Shown here piece after piece: positions 48,962-62,014 of a DNA stretch of 64,000 bases. The DNA lies in NCBI RefSeq assembly GCF_023091745.1, contig NW_026291765.1, forward strand, positions 124,001 through 188,000, written 5' to 3'. Both the position numbers and the translations under genes were made by a program. Every line of letters starts with the position of its first letter. Within the stretch, counting starts at the first letter, position 1. The notes beneath the pieces were generated by a model. It saw only the letters and a program-made list of their open reading frames with translations. It was not told the DNA's origin and did not search any database. This DNA is from Budorcas taxicolor (lineage: Eukaryota; Chordata; Mammalia; Artiodactyla; Bovidae).

Positions 48962-49777
48962 AACGGGGCTCCTCTGGATGTGGGCGGGACCCTCGTAATT
49001 CCTCTCGAGTGGAGACGGCTAGGTCGGGGAACTTCTTGATTTGCACCAAGGGTGTGAAGGACCCTTTCGAAGTTCCAGAGGTGAGGTGTGATCAGCCTCG
49101 AGACGCCTCAGCGGAAATGGGCCTCATCTCGCCTGGAGGGGAGAACCTCCTGGATTTTCTCGAGTTGCGGCAGGTCTTCTCGAGTTACGACGGGGACCTC
49201 AGGGACCCGCTCTGGTGGCCTCAGGAAAGGCCAGTCCCCATGCGAGTTGCTAGGGGACCACTCGGGATTCCTCTCCCGTCCATGCCGGGGCCTCAGTCCT
49301 TGTGTGGAGTCGGGGCCGGAACCTGAGGATTCCTCTCCAGTGTTGCCATGGATCTTGGGGTGCTTCTGAGTCTCCCCAGGGGAGTCAGTCCTCGTCTCGA
49401 GTGGGGGCATGCACGTGTGCTTTCCTCCCGAGCTGCAGCAGTAGTGTCACGCTTCCTGTCACGTGGATCAAGGGATCTGTGGCTTTCCCTCGAGGCTGTC
49501 CCTCGAGGCTTTCCCACGAGGCTTTCCCACAGGGCTGTGCCACGTGCCACCTTGGTGTGAGTCGATCCTCGGCGTGAAAGACGAGCCGGTGATGGGAAAA
49601 GAGGTTCCTCTGGAATGGACTGAGACATCTGGGGGACTCTTGGAATGGTGGCACGACCCTGGAGTTCCTCTCGCCGTTCCTGTTGAGAGGGCCTCCTCTT
49701 GAGATGCGACGGGAACGCCGGGAACTCTTTCCCGACGAAGCAGGGAAAGGATCCCTCATCTCGAGCTACGAGGCGGA
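48962..49777. repeat. Satellite monomer 61
   Basis: Barcode 36A 299A 428T 457T 632T. BamHI present. Confidence 0.93.
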
Positions 49778-50592
49778 AACGGGGCTCCTCTGGATGTGGG
49801 CGGGACCCTCGTGATTCCTCTCGAGTGGAGACGGCTAGGTCGGGGAACTTCTTGATTTGCACCAAGGGTGTGAAGGACCGTTTCGAAGTTCCAGAGGTGA
49901 GGTGTGATCATCCTCGAACGCCTCAGCGGAAATGGGCCTCATCTCGCCTGGAGCGGAGAACCTCCTGGATTTTCTCGAGTTGCGGCAGGTCTTCTCGAGT
50001 TACGACGGGGACCACAGGGACCCGCTCTGGTGGCCTCAGGAAAGGCCAGTCCCCATGCGTGTTGCTAGGGGACCTCTCGGGTTTCCTCTCCCGTCCATGC
50101 CGGGGCCTCAGTCCTTGTGTGGAGTCGGGGCCGGAACCTGAGGATTCCTCTCCAGTGTTGCCATGGATCTTGGGGTGCTTCTGAGTCTCCCCAGGGGAGT
50201 CAGGCCTCGTCTCGAGTGGGGGCTTGCACGTGCGCTTTCCTCCCGAGCTGCAGCAGTAGTGTCACGCTTCCTGTCACGTGGATCAAGGGATCTGTGGCTT
50301 TCCCTCGAGGCTGTCCCTCGAGGCTTTCCCACGAGGCTTTCCCACAGGGCTGTGCCACGTGCCACCTTGGTGTGAGTCGATCCTCGGCGTGAAAGACGAG
50401 CCGGTGAAGGGAAAAGAGGTTCCTCTGGAATGGACTGAGACATCTGGGGGACTCTTGGAATGGTGGCACGACCCTGGAGTTCCTCTCGCCGTTCCTGTTG
50501 AGAGGGCCTCCTCTTGAGATGCGACGGGAACGCCGGGAAATCTTTCCCGATGAAGCAGGGAAACGTTCCCTCATCTCGAGCTACGAGGCGGA
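49778..50592. repeat. Satellite monomer 62 (type H, late form, 815 bp)
   Basis: Barcode 103G 178C 238A 284T 306T 448T 764A 775T 788C 790T. GATCATCC and a 1-bp deletion at 49914-49918 (CGAACGCC) are shared only with 68. Confidence 0.93.
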
Positions 50593-51408
50593 AACGGGGC
50601 TCCTCTGGATGTGGGCGGGACCCTCGTGATTCCTCTCGAGTGGAGACGGCTAGGTCGGGGAACTTCTTGATTTGCACCAAGGGTGTGAAGGACCCTTTCG
50701 AAGTTCCAGAGGTGAGGTGTGATCAGCCTCGAGACGCCTCAACAGAAATGGTCCTCATCTCGCCTGGAGGGGAGAACCTCCTGGATTTTCTCGAGTTGCG
50801 GCAGGTCTTCTCGAGTTACGACGGGGACCTCAGGGACCCGCTCTGGTGGCCTCAGGAAAGGCCAGTCCCCATGCGAGTTGCTAGGGGACCTCTCGGGATT
50901 CCTCTCCCGTCCATGCCGGGGCCTCAGTCCTTGTGTGGAGTCGGGGCCGGAACCTGAGGATTCCTCTCCAGTGTTGCCATGGATCTTGGGGTGCTTCTGA
51001 GTCTCCCCAGGGGAGTCAGGCCTCGTCTCGAGTGGGGGCATGCACGTGCGCTTTCCTCCCGAGCTGCAGCAGTAGTGTCACGCTTCCTGTCACGTGGATC
51101 AAGGGATCTGTGGCTTTCCCTCGAGGCTGTCCCTCGAGGCTTTCCCACGAGGCTTTCCCACAGGGCTGTGCCACGTGCCACCTTGGTGTGAGTCGATCCT
51201 CGGCGTGAAAGACGAGCCGGTGAAGGGAAAAGAGGTTCCTCTGGAATGGACTGAGACATCTGGGGGACTCTTGGAATGGTGGCACGACCCTGGAGTTCCT
51301 CTCGCCGTTCCTGTTGAGAGGGCCTCCTCTTGAGATGCGACGGGAACGCCGGGAACTCTTTCCCGACGAAGCAGGGAAAGGATCCCTCATCTAGAGCTAC
51401 GAGGCGGA
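50593..51408. repeat. Satellite monomer 63
   Basis: Barcode 801A, with CAACAGAAATGGTCC near 50740-50754 shared only with 69. BamHI and XbaI present. Confidence 0.93.
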
Positions 51409-52224
51409 AACGGGGCTCCTCTGGATGTGGGCGGGACCCTCGTAATTCCTCTCGAGTGGAGACGGCTAGGTCGGGGAACTTCTTGATTTGCACCAAGGGT
51501 GTGAAGGACCCTTTCGAAGTTCCAGAGGTGAGGTGTGATCAGCCTCGAGACGCCTCAGCGGAAATGGGCCTCATCTCGCCTGGAGGGGAGAACCTCCTGG
51601 ATTTTCTCGAGTTGCGGCAGGTCTTCTCGAGTTACGACGGGGACCTCAGGGACCCGCTCTGGTGGCCTCAGGAAAGGCCAGTCCCCATGCGAGTTGCTAG
51701 GGGACCACTCGGGATTCCTCTCCCGTCCATGCCGGGGCCTCAGTCCTTGTGTGGAGTCGGGGCCGGAACCTGAGGATTCCTCTCCAGTGTTGCCATGGAT
51801 CTTGGGGTGCTTCTGAGTCTCCCCAGGGGAGTCAGGCCTCGTCTCGAGTGGGGGCTTGCACGTGCGCTTTCCTCCCGAGCTGCAGCAGTAGTGTCACGCT
51901 TCCTGTCACGTGGATCAAGGGATCTGTGGCTTTCCCTCGAGGCTGTCCCTCGAGGCTTTCCCACGAGGCTTTCCCACAGGGCTGTGCCACGTGCCACCTT
52001 GGTGTGAGTCGATCCTCGGCGTGAAAGACGAGCCGGTGAAGGGAAAAGAGGTTCCTCTGGAATGGACTGAGACATCTGGGGGACTCTTGGAATGGTGGCA
52101 CGACCCTGGAGTTCCTCTCGCCGTTCCTGTTGAGAGGGCCTCCTCTTGAGATGCGACGGGAACGCCGGGAACTCTTTCCCGACGAAGCAGGGAAACGTTC
52201 CCTCATCTCGAGCTATGAGGCGGA
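51409..52224. repeat. Satellite monomer 64
   Basis: Barcode 36A 299A 448T 788C 790T, with GCTATGAGG near 52213 shared only with 70. Confidence 0.93.
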
Positions 52225-53040
52225 AACGGGGCTCCTCTGGATGTGGGCGGGACCCTCGTGATTCCTCTCGAGTGGAGACGGCTAGGTCGGGGAACTTCTT
52301 GATTTGCACCAAGGGTGTGAAGGACCCTTTCGAAGTTCCAGAGGTGAGGTGTGATCAGCCTCGAGACGCCTCAGCGGAAATGGGCCTCATCTCGCCTGGA
52401 GGGGAGAACCTCCTGGATTTTCTCGAGTTGCGGCAGGTCTTCTCGAGTTACGACGGGGACCTCAGGGACCCGCTCTGGTGGCCTCAGGAAAGGCCAGTCC
52501 CCATGCGAGTTGCTAGGGGACCTCTCGGGATTCCTCTCCCGTCCATGCCGGGGCCTCAGTCCTTGTGTGGAGTCGGGGCCGGAACCTGAGCATTCCTCTC
52601 CAGTGTTGCCATGGATCTTGGGGTGCTTCTGAGTCTCCCCAGGGGAGTCAGGCCTCGTCTCGAGTGGGGGCATGCACGTGCGCTTTCCTCCCGAGCTGCA
52701 GCAGTAGTGTCACGCTTCCTGTCACGTGGATCAAGGGATCTGTGGCTTTCCCTCGAGGCTGTCCCTCGAGGCTTTCCCACGAGGCTTTCCCACAGGGCTG
52801 TGCCACGTGCCACCTTGGTGTGAGTCGATCCTCGGCGTGAAAGACGAGCCGGTGAAGGGAAAAGAGGTTCCTCTGGAATGGACTGAGACATCTGGGGGAC
52901 TCTTGGAATGGTGGCACGACCCTGGAGTTCCTCTCGCCGTTCCTGTTGAGAGGGCCTCCTCTTGAGATGCGACGGGAACGCCGGGAACTCTTTCCCGACG
53001 AAGCAGGGAAAGGATCCCTCATCTAGAGCTACGAGGCGGA
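52225..53040. repeat. Satellite monomer 65
   Basis: Barcode 367C 801A, otherwise majority. BamHI and XbaI present. Confidence 0.93.
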
Positions 53041-53856
53041 AACGGGGCTCCTCTGGATGTGGGCGGGACCCTCGTAATTCCTCTCGAGTGGAGACGGCTA
53101 GGTCGGGGAACTTCTTGATTTGCACCAAGGGTGTGAAGAACCCTTTCGAAGTTCCAGAGGTGAGGTGTGATCCGCCTCGAGACGCCTCAGCGGAAATGGG
53201 CCTCATCTCGCCTGGAGGGGAGAACCTCCTGGATTTTCTCGAGTTGCGGCAGGTCTTCTCGAGTTACGACGGGGACCTCAGGGACCCGCTCTGGTGGCCT
53301 CAGGAAAGGCCAGTCCCCATGCGAGTTGCTAGGGGACCTCTCGGGATTCCTCTCCCGTCCATGCCGGGGCCTCAGTCCTTGTGTGGAGTCGGGGCCGGAA
53401 CCTGAGGATTCCTCTCCAGTGTTGCCATGGATCTTGGGGTGCTTCTGAGTCTCCCCAGGGGAGTCAGTCCTCGTCTCGGGTGGGGGCATGCACGTGTGCT
53501 TTCCTCCCGAGCTGCAGCAGTAGTGTCACGCTTCCTGTCACGTGGATCAAGGGATCTGTGGCTTTCCCTCGAGGCTGTCCCTCGAGGCTTTCCCACGAGG
53601 CTTTCCCACAGGGCTGTGCCACGTGCCACCTTGGTGTGAGTCGATCCTCGGCGTGAAAGACGAGCCGGTGAAGGGAAAAGAGGTTCCTCTGGAATGGACT
53701 GAGACATCTGGGGGACTCTTGGAATGGTGGCACGACCCTGGAGTTCCTCTCGCCGTTCCTGTTGAGAGGGCCTCCTCTTGAGATGCGACGGGAACGCCGG
53801 GAACTCTTTCCCGACGAAGCAGGGAAAGGATCCCTCATCTAGAGCTACGAGGCGGA
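53041..53856. repeat. Satellite monomer 66
   Basis: Barcode 36A 133C 428T 457T 801A with GAAGAACCC (shared with 72) and CTCGGGTGG (shared with 60). The junction between the two hexamer copies lies in its first 150-400 bases. Confidence 0.93.
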
Positions 53857-54672
53857 AACGGGGCTCCTCTGGATGTGGGCGGGACCCTCGTAATTCCTCT
53901 CGAGTGGAGACGGCTAGGTCGGGGAACTTCTTGATTTGCACCAAGGGTGTGAAGGACCCTTTCGAAGTTCCAGAGGTGAGGTGTGATCAGCCTCGAGACG
54001 CCTCAGCGGAAATGGGCCTCATCTCGCCTGGAGGGGAGAACCTCCTGGATTTTCTCGAGTTGCGGCAGGTCTTCTCGAGTTACGACGGGGACCTCAGGGA
54101 CCCGCTCTGGTGGCCTCAGGAAAGGCCAGTCCCCATGCGAGTTGCTAGGGGACCACTCGGGATTCCTCTCCCGTCCATGCCGGGGCCTCAGTCCTTGTGT
54201 GGAGTCGGGGCCGGAACCTGAGGATTCCTCTCCAGTGTTGCCATGGATCTTGGGGTGCTTCTGAGTCTCCCCAGGGGAGTCAGTCCTCGTCTCGAGTGGG
54301 GGCATGCACGTGTGCTTTCCTCCCGAGCTGCAGCAGTAGTGTCACGCTTCCTGTCACGTGGATCAAGGGATCTGTGGCTTTCCCTCGAGGCTGTCCCTCG
54401 AGGCTTTCCCACGAGGCTTTCCCACAGGGCTGTGCCACGTGCCACCTTGGTGTGAGTCGATCCTCGGCGTGAAAGACGAGCCGGTGATGGGAAAAGAGGT
54501 TCCTCTGGAATGGACTGAGACATCTGGGGGACTCTTGGAATGGTGGCACGACCCTGGAGTTCCTCTCGCCGTTCCTGTTGAGAGGGCCTCCTCTTGAGAT
54601 GCGACGGGAACGCCGGGAACTCTTTCCCGACAAAGCAGGGAAAGGATCCCTCATCTCGAGCTACGAGGCGGA
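53857..54672. repeat. Satellite monomer 67
   Basis: Barcode 36A 299A 428T 457T 632T as in 61, with private GACAAAGC near 54632. BamHI present. Confidence 0.93.
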
Positions 54673-55488
54673 AACGGGGCTCCTCTGGATGTGGGCGGGA
54701 CCCTCGTGATTCCTCTCGAGTGGAGACGGCTAGGTCGGGGAACTTCTTGATTTGCACCAAGGGTGTGAAGGGACCGTTTCGAAGTTCCAGAGGTGAGGTG
54801 TGATCATCCTCGAACGCCTCAGCGGAAATGGGCCTCATCTCGCCTGGAGCGGAGAACCTCCTGGATTTTCTCGAGTTGCGGCAGGTCTTCTCGAGTTACG
54901 ACGGGGACCACAGGGACCCGCTCTGGTGGCCTCAGGAAAGGCCAGTCCCCATGCGTGTTGCTAGGGGACCTCTCGGGTTTCCTCTCCCGTCCATGCCGGG
55001 GCCTCAGTCCTTGTGTGGAGTCGGGGCCGGAACCTGAGGATTCCTCTCCAGTGTTGCCATGGATCTTGGGGTGCTTCTGAGTCTCCCCAGGGGAGTCAGG
55101 CCTCGTCTCGAGTGGGGGCTTGCACGTGCGCTTTCCTCCCGAGCTGCAGCAGTAGTGTCACGCTTCCTGTCACGTGGATCAAGGGATCTGTGGCTTTCCC
55201 TCGAGGCTGTCCCTCGAGGCTTTCCCACGAGGCTTTCCCACAGGGCTGTGCCACGTGCCACCTTGGTGTGAGTCGATCCTCGGCGTGAAAGACGAGCCGG
55301 TGAAGGGAAAAGAGGTTCCTCTGGAATGGACTGAGACATCTGGGGGACTCTTGGAATGGTGGCACGACCCTGGAGTTCCTCTCGCCGTTCCTGTTGAGAG
55401 GGCCTCCTCTTGAGATGCGACGGGAACGCCGGGAAATCTTTCCCGATGAAGCAGGGAAACGTTCCCTCATCTCGAGCTACGAGGCGGA
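54673..55488. repeat. Satellite monomer 68 (type H, late form)
   Basis: Same barcode as 62, including the 1-bp deletion (54811-54815). A separate extra G near 54770 restores the length to 816. Confidence 0.93.
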
Positions 55489-56304
55489 AACGGGGCTCCT
55501 CTGGATGTGGGCGGGACCCTCGTGATTCCTCTCGAGTGGAGACGGCTAGGTCGGGGAACTTCTTGATTTGCACCAAGGGTGTGAAGGACCCTTTCGAAGT
55601 TCCAGAGGTGAGGTGTGATCAGCCTCGAGACGCCTCAACAGAAATGGTCCTCATCTCGCCTGGAGGGGAGAACCTCCTGGATTTTCTCGAGTTGCGGCAG
55701 GTCTTCTCGAGTTACGACGGGGACCTCAGGGACCCGCTCTGGTGGCCTCAGGAAAGGCCAGTCCCCATGCGAGTTGCTAGGGGACCTCTCGGGATTCCTC
55801 TCCCGTCCATGCCGGGGCCTCAGTCCTTGTGTGGAGTCGGGGCCGGAACCTGAGGATTCCTCTCCAGTGTTGCCATGGATCTTGGGGTGCTTCTGAGTCT
55901 CCCCAGGGGAGTCAGGCCTCGTCTCGAGTGGGGGCATGCACGTGCGCTTTCCTCCCGAGCTGCAGCAGTAGTGTCACGCTTCCTGTCACGTGGATCAAGG
56001 GATCTGTGGCTTTCCCTCGAGGCTGTCCCTCGAGGCTTTCCCACGAGGCTTTCCCACAGGGCTGTGCCACGTGCCACCTTGGTGTGAGTCGATCCTCGGC
56101 GTGAAAGACGAGCCGGTGAAGGGAAAAGAGGTTCCTCTGGAATGGACTGAGACATCTGGGGGACTCTTGGAATGGTGGCACGACCCTGGAGTTCCTCTCG
56201 CCGTTCCTGTTGAGAGGGCCTCCTCTTGAGATGCGACGGGAACGCCGGGAACTCTTTCCCGACGAAGCAGGGAAAGGATCCCTCATCTAGAGCTACGAGG
56301 CGGA
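55489..56304. repeat. Satellite monomer 69
   Basis: Barcode 801A with CAACAGAAATGGTCC as in 63. BamHI and XbaI present. Confidence 0.93.
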
Positions 56305-57118
56305 AACGGGGCTCCTCTGGATGTGGGCGGGACCCTCGTAATTCCTCTCGAGTGGAGACGGCTAGGTCGGGGAACTTCTTGATTTGCACCAAGGGTGTGA
56401 AGGACCCTTTCGAAGTTCCAGAGGTGAGGTGTGATCAGCCTCGAGACGCCTCAGCGGAAATGGGCCTCATCTCGCCTGGAGGGGAGAACCTCCTGGATTT
56501 TCTCGAGTTGCGGCAGGTCTTCTCGAGTTACGACGGGGACCTCAGGGACCCGCTCTGGTGGCCTCAGGAAAGGCCGTCCCCATGCGAGTTGCTAGGGGAC
56601 CACTCGGGATTCCTCTCCCGTCCATGCCGGGGCCTCAGTCCTTGTGTGGAGTCGGGGCCGGAACCTGAGGATTCCTCTCCAGTGTTGCCATGGATCTTGG
56701 GGTGCTTCTGAGTCTCCCCAGGGGAGTCAGGCCTCGTCTCGAGTGGGGCTTGCACGTGCGCTTTCCTCCCGAGCTGCAGCAGTAGTGTCACGCTTCCTGT
56801 CACGTGGATCAAGGGATCTGTGGCTTTCCCTCGAGGCTGTCCCTCGAGGCTTTCCCACGAGGCTTTCCCACAGGGCTGTGCCACGTGCCACCTTGGTGTG
56901 AGTCGATCCTCGGCGTGAAAGACGAGCCGGTGAAGGGAAAAGAGGTTCCTCTGGAATGGACTGAGACATCTGGGGGACTCTTGGAATGGTGGCACGACCC
57001 TGGAGTTCCTCTCGCCGTTCCTGTTGAGAGGGCCTCCTCTTGAGATGCGACGGGAACGCCGGGAACTCTTTCCCGACGAAGCAGGGAAACGTTCCCTCAT
57101 CTCGAGCTATGAGGCGGA
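56305..57118. repeat. Satellite monomer 70 (814 bp)
   Basis: Barcode 36A 299A 448T 788C 790T with GCTATGAGG as in 64. Two private 1-bp deletions, near 56575 (AGGCCGTCC) and in the G run at 56745-56748. Confidence 0.93.
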
Positions 57119-57934
57119 AACGGGGCTCCTCTGGATGTGGGCGGGACCCTCGTGATTCCTCTCGAGTGGAGACGGCTAGGTCGGGGAACTTCTTGATTTG
57201 CACCAAGGGTGTGAAGGACCCTTTCGAAGTTCCAGAGGTGAGGTGTGATCAGCCTCGAGACGCCTCAGCGGAAATGGGCCTCATCTCGCCTGGAGGGGAG
57301 AACCTCCTGGATTTTCTCGAGTTGCGGCAGGTCTTCTCGAGTTACGACGGGGACCTCAGGGACCCGCTCTGGTGGCCTCAGGAAAGGCCAGTCCCCATGC
57401 GAGTTGCTAGGGGACCTCTCGGGATTCCTCTCCCGTCCATGCCGGGGCCTCAGTCCTTGTGTGGAGTCGGGGCCGGAACCTGAGCATTCCTCTCCAGTGT
57501 TGCCATGGATCTTGGGGTGCTTCTGAGTCTCCCCAGGGGAGTCAGGCCTCGTCTCGAGTGGGGGCATGCACGTGCGCTTTCCTCCCGAGCTGCAGCAGTA
57601 GTGTCACGCTTCCTGTCACGTGGATCAAGGGATCTGTGGCTTTCCCTCGAGGCTGTCCCTCGAGGCTTTCCCACGAGGCTTTCCCACAGGGCTGTGCCAC
57701 GTGCCACCTTGGTGTGAGTCGATCCTCGGCGTGAAAGACGAGCCGGTGAAGGGAAAAGAGGTTCCTCTGGAATGGACTGAGACATCTGGGGGACTCTTGG
57801 AATGGTGGCACGACCCTGGAGTTCCTCTCGCCGTTCCTGTTGAGAGGGCCTCCTCTTGAGATGCGACGGGAACGCCGGGAACTCTTTCCCGACGAAGCAG
57901 GGAAAGGATCCCTCATCTAGAGCTACGAGGCGGA
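57119..57934. repeat. Satellite monomer 71
   Basis: Barcode 367C 801A, matching 65. BamHI and XbaI present. Confidence 0.93.
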
Positions 57935-58750
57935 AACGGGGCTCCTCTGGATGTGGGCGGGACCCTCGTAATTCCTCTCGAGTGGAGACGGCTAGGTCGG
58001 GGAACTTCTTGATTTGCACCAAGGGTGTGAAGAACCCTTTCGAAGTTCCAGAGGTGAGGTGTGATCAGCCTCGAGACGCCTCAGCGGAAATGGGCCTCAT
58101 CTCGCCTGGAGGGGAGAACCTCCTGGATTTTCTCGAGTTGCGGCAGGTCTTCTCGAGTTACGACGGGGACCTCAGGGACCCGCTCTGGTGGCCTCAGGAA
58201 AGGCCAGTCCCCATGCGAGTTGCTAGGGGACCTCTCGGGATTCCTCTCCCGTCCATGCCGGGGCCTCAGTCCTTGTGTGGAGTCGGGGCCGGAACCTGAG
58301 GATTCCTCTCCAGTGTTGCCATGGATCTTGGGGTGCTTCTGAGTCTCCCCAGGGGAGTCAGTCCTCGTCTCGAGTGGGGGCATGCACGTGTGCTTTCCTC
58401 CCGAGCTGCAGCAGTAGTGTCACGCTTCCTGTCACGTGGATCAAGGGATCTGTGGCTTTCCCTCGAGGCTGTCCCTCGAGGCTTTCCCACGAGGCTTTCC
58501 CACAGGGCTGTGCCACGTGCCACCTTGGTGTGAGTCGATCCTCGGCGTGAAAGACGAGCCGGTGAAGGGAAAAGAGGTTCCTCTGGAATGGACTGAGACA
58601 TCTGGGGGACTCTTGGAATGGTGGCACGACCCTGGAGTTCCTCTCGCCGTTCCTGTTGAGAGGGCCTCCTCTTGAGATGCGACGGGAACGCCGGGAACTC
58701 TTTCCCGACGAAGCAGGGAAACGTTCCCTCATCTCGAGCTACGAGGCGGA
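57935..58750. repeat. Satellite monomer 72
   Basis: Barcode 36A 428T 457T 788C 790T with GAAGAACCC as in 66, but 133A and an intact CTCGAGTGG. The right edge of the hexamer duplication lies near its site 125-150. Confidence 0.93.
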
Positions 58751-59566
58751 AACGGGGCTCCTCTGGATGTGGGCGGGACCCTCGTGATTCCTCTCGAGTG
58801 GAGACGGCTAGGTCGGGGAACTTCTTGATTTGCACCAAGGGTGTGAAGGACCCTTTCGAAGTTCCAGAGGTGAGGTGTGATCAGCCTCGAGACGCCTCAG
58901 CGGAAATGGGCCTCATCTCGCCTGGAGGGGAGAACCTCCTGGATTTTCTCGAGTTGCGGCAGGTCTTCTCGAGTTACGACGGGGACCTCAGGGACCCGCT
59001 CTGGTGGCCTCAGGAAAGGCCAGTCCCCATGCGAGTTGCTAGGGGACCTCTCGGGATTCCTCTCCCGTCCATGCCGGGGCCTCAGTCCTTGTGTGGAGTC
59101 GGGGACGGAACCTGAGGATTCCTCTCCAGTGTTGCCATGGATCTTGGGGTGCTTCTGAGTCTCCCCAGGGGAGTCAGGCCTCGTCTCGAGTGGGGGCATG
59201 CACGTGCGCTTTCCTCCCGAGCTGCAGCAGTAGTGTCACGCTTCCTGTCACGTGGATCAAGGGATCTGTGGCTTTCCCTCGAGGCTGTCCCTCGAGGCTT
59301 TCCCACGAGGCTTTCCCACAGGGCTGTGCCACGTGCCACCTTGGTGTGAGTCGATCCTCGGCGTGAAAGACGAGCCGGTGAAGGGAAAAGAGGTTCCTCT
59401 GGAATGGACTGAGACATCTGGGGGACTCTTGGAATGGTGGCACGACCCTGGAGTTCCTCTCGCCGTTCCTGTTGAGAGGGCCTCCTCTTGAGATGCGACG
59501 GGAACGCCGGGAACTCTTTCCCGACGAAGCAGGGAAAGGATCCCTCATCTAGAGCTACGAGGCGGA
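58751..59566. repeat. Satellite monomer 73
   Basis: Barcode 801A with private GGGGACGGAA near 59105. BamHI and XbaI present. Confidence 0.93.
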
Positions 59567-60382
59567 AACGGGGCTCCTCTGGATGTGGGCGGGACCCTCG
59601 TAATTCCTCTCGAGTGGAGACGGCTAGGTCGGGGAACTTCTTGATTTGCACCAAGGGTGTGAAGGACCCTTTCGAAGTTCCAGAGGTGAGGTGTGATCAG
59701 CCTCGAGACGCCTCAGCGGAAATGGGCCTCATCTCGCCTGGAGGGGAGAACCTCCTGGATTTTCTCGAGTTGCGGCAGGTCTTCTCGAGTTACGACGGGG
59801 ACCTCAGGGACCCGCTCTGGTGGCCTCAGGAAAGGCCAGTCCCCATGCGAGTTGCTAGGGGACCTCTCGGGATTCCTCTCCCGTCCATGCCGGGGCCTCA
59901 GTCCTTGTGTGGAGTCGGGGCCGGAACCTGAGGATTCCTCTCCAGTGTTGCCATGGATCTTGGGGTGCTTCTGAGTCTCCCCAGGGGAGTCAGTCCTCGT
60001 CTCGAGTGGGGGCATGCACGTGTGCTTTCCTCCCGAGCTGCAGCAGTAGTGTCACGCTTCCTGTCACGTGGATCAAGGGATCTGTGGCTTTCCCTCGAGG
60101 CTGTCCCTCGAGGCTTTCCCACGAGGCTTTCCCACAGGGCTGTGCCACGTGCCACCTTGGTGTGAGTCGATCCTCGGCGTGAAAGACGAGCCGGTGATGG
60201 GAAAAGAGGTTCCTCTGGAATGGACTGAGACATCTGGGGGACTCTTGGAATGGTGGCACGACCCTGGAGTTCCTCTCGCCGTTCCTGTTGAGAGGGCCTC
60301 CTCTTGAGATGCGACGGGAACGCCGGGAACTCTTTCCCGACGAAGCAGGGAAAGGATCCCTCATCTCGAGCTACGAGGCGGA
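59567..60382. repeat. Satellite monomer 74
   Basis: Barcode 36A 428T 457T 632T. BamHI present. Confidence 0.93.
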
Positions 60383-61198
60383 AACGGTGCTCCTCTGGAT
60401 GTGGGCGGGACCCTCGTGATTCCTCTCGAGTGGAGACGGCTAGGTCGGGGAACTTCTTGATTTGCACCAAGGGTGTGAAAGACCGTTTCGAAGTTCCAGA
60501 GGTGAGGTGTGATCAGCCTCGAGACGCCTCAGCGGAAATGGGCCTCATCTCGCCTGGAGCGGAGAACCTCCTGGATTTTCTCGAGTTGCGGCAGGTCTTC
60601 TCGAGTTACGACGGGGACCACAGGGACCCGCTCTGGTGGCCTCAGGAAAGGCCAGTCCCCATGCGTGTTGCTAGGGGACCTCTCGGGTTTCCTCTCCCGT
60701 CCATGCCGGGGCCTCAGTCCTTGTGTGGAGTCGGGGCTGGAACCTGAGGATTCCTCTCCAGTGTTGCCATGGATCTTGGGGTGCTTCTGAGTCTCCCCAG
60801 GGGAGTCAGGCCTCGTCTCGAGTGGGGGCATGCACGTGCGCTTTCCTCCCGAGCTGCAGCAGGAGTGTCACGCTTCCTGTCACGTGGATCAAGGGATCTG
60901 TGGCTTTCCCTCGAGGCTGTCCCTCGAGGCTTTCCCACGAGGCTTTCCCACAGGGCTGTGCCACGTGCCACCTTGGTGTGAGTCGATCCTCGGCGTGAAA
61001 GACGAGCCGGTTAAGGGAAAAGAGGTTCCTCTGGAATGGACTGAGACATCTGGGGGACTCTTGGAATGGTGGCACGACCCTGGAGTTCCTCTCGCCGTTC
61101 CTGTTGAGAGGGCCTCCTCTTGAGATGCGACGGGAACGCCGCGAACTCTTTCCCGACGAAGCAGGGAAACGTTCCCTCATCTCGAGCTACGAGGCGGA
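60383..61198. repeat. Satellite monomer 75 (type H, late form)
   Basis: Barcode 103G 178C 238A 284T 306T 788C 790T. Private ACGGTGCTCC, GAAAGACC, GGGGCTGG, GCAGGAGTG and GCCGCGAAC; GTTAAGGG is shared with 55. Most diverged of the type H copies. Confidence 0.93.
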
Positions 61199-62014
61199 AA
61201 CGGGGCTCCTCTGGATGTGGGCGGGACCCTCGTGATTCCTCTCGAGTGGAGACGGCTAGGTCGGGGAACTTCTTGATTTGCACCAAGGGTGTGAAGGACC
61301 CTTTCGAAGTTCCAGAGGTGAGGTGTGATCCGCCTCGAGACGCCTCTGCGGAAATGGGCCTCATCTCGCCTGGAGGGGAGAACCTCCTGGATTTTCTCGA
61401 GTTGCGGCAGGTCTTCTCGAGTTACGACGGGGACCTCAGGGACCCGCTCTGGTGGCCTCAGGAAAGGCCAGTCCCCATGCGAGTTGCTAGGGGACCTCTC
61501 GGGATTCCTCTCCCGTCCATGCCGGGGCCTCAGTCCTTGTGTGGAGTCGGGGCCGGAACCTGAGGATTCCTCTCCAGTGTTGCCATGGATCTTGGGGTGC
61601 TTCTGAGTCTCCCCAGGGGAGTCAGGCCTCGTCTCGAGTGGGGGCATGCACGTGCGCTTTCCTCCCGAGCTTCAGCAGTAGTGTCACGCTTCCTGTCACG
61701 TGGATCAAGGGATCTGTGGCTTTCCCTCGAGGCTGTCCCTCGAGGCTTTCCCACGAGGCTTTCCCACAAGGCTGTGCCACGTGCCACCTTGGTGTGAGTC
61801 GATCCTCGGCGTGAAAGACGAGCCGGTGAAGGGAAAAGAGGTTCCTCTGGAATGGACTGAGACATCTGGGGGACTCTTGGAATGGTGGCACGACCCTGGA
61901 GTTCCTCTCGCCGTTCCTGTTGAGAGGGCCTCCTCTTGAGATGCGACGGGAACGCCGGGAACTCTTTCCCGACGAAGCAGGGAAAGGATCCCTCATCTAG
62001 AGCTACGAGGCGGA
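61199..62014. repeat. Satellite monomer 76
   Basis: Barcode 133C 149T 801A with private CTTCAGCAG near 61672 and CACAAGGC near 61769. BamHI and XbaI present. Confidence 0.93.

Larger units (their letters stand above)
48296..58085. repeat. Duplicated ~4.9-kb hexamer
   Basis: Copy 1 is about 48296-53190 and copy 2 about 53191-58085. Rare marks recur in the same order: CTCGGGTGG (60, 66), GATCATCC with a 1-bp deletion (62, 68), CAACAGAAATGGTCC (63, 69), GCTATGAGG (64, 70), GAGCATTCC (65, 71) and GAAGAACCC (66, 72). The 1-bp deletion at 49914-49918 and 54811-54815 is strong proof of common origin. Copy 2 has since gained one insertion near 54770 and two deletions near 56575 and 56748. Confidence 0.9.

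Noticed and set aside
48296..58085. Hexamer duplication as purely an assembly artefact
   Set aside because: Copy 2 has its own three 1-bp indels and several private bases, so the two copies are distinguishable. A collapse or expansion error would more likely give identical copies, though long-read confirmation is still needed.
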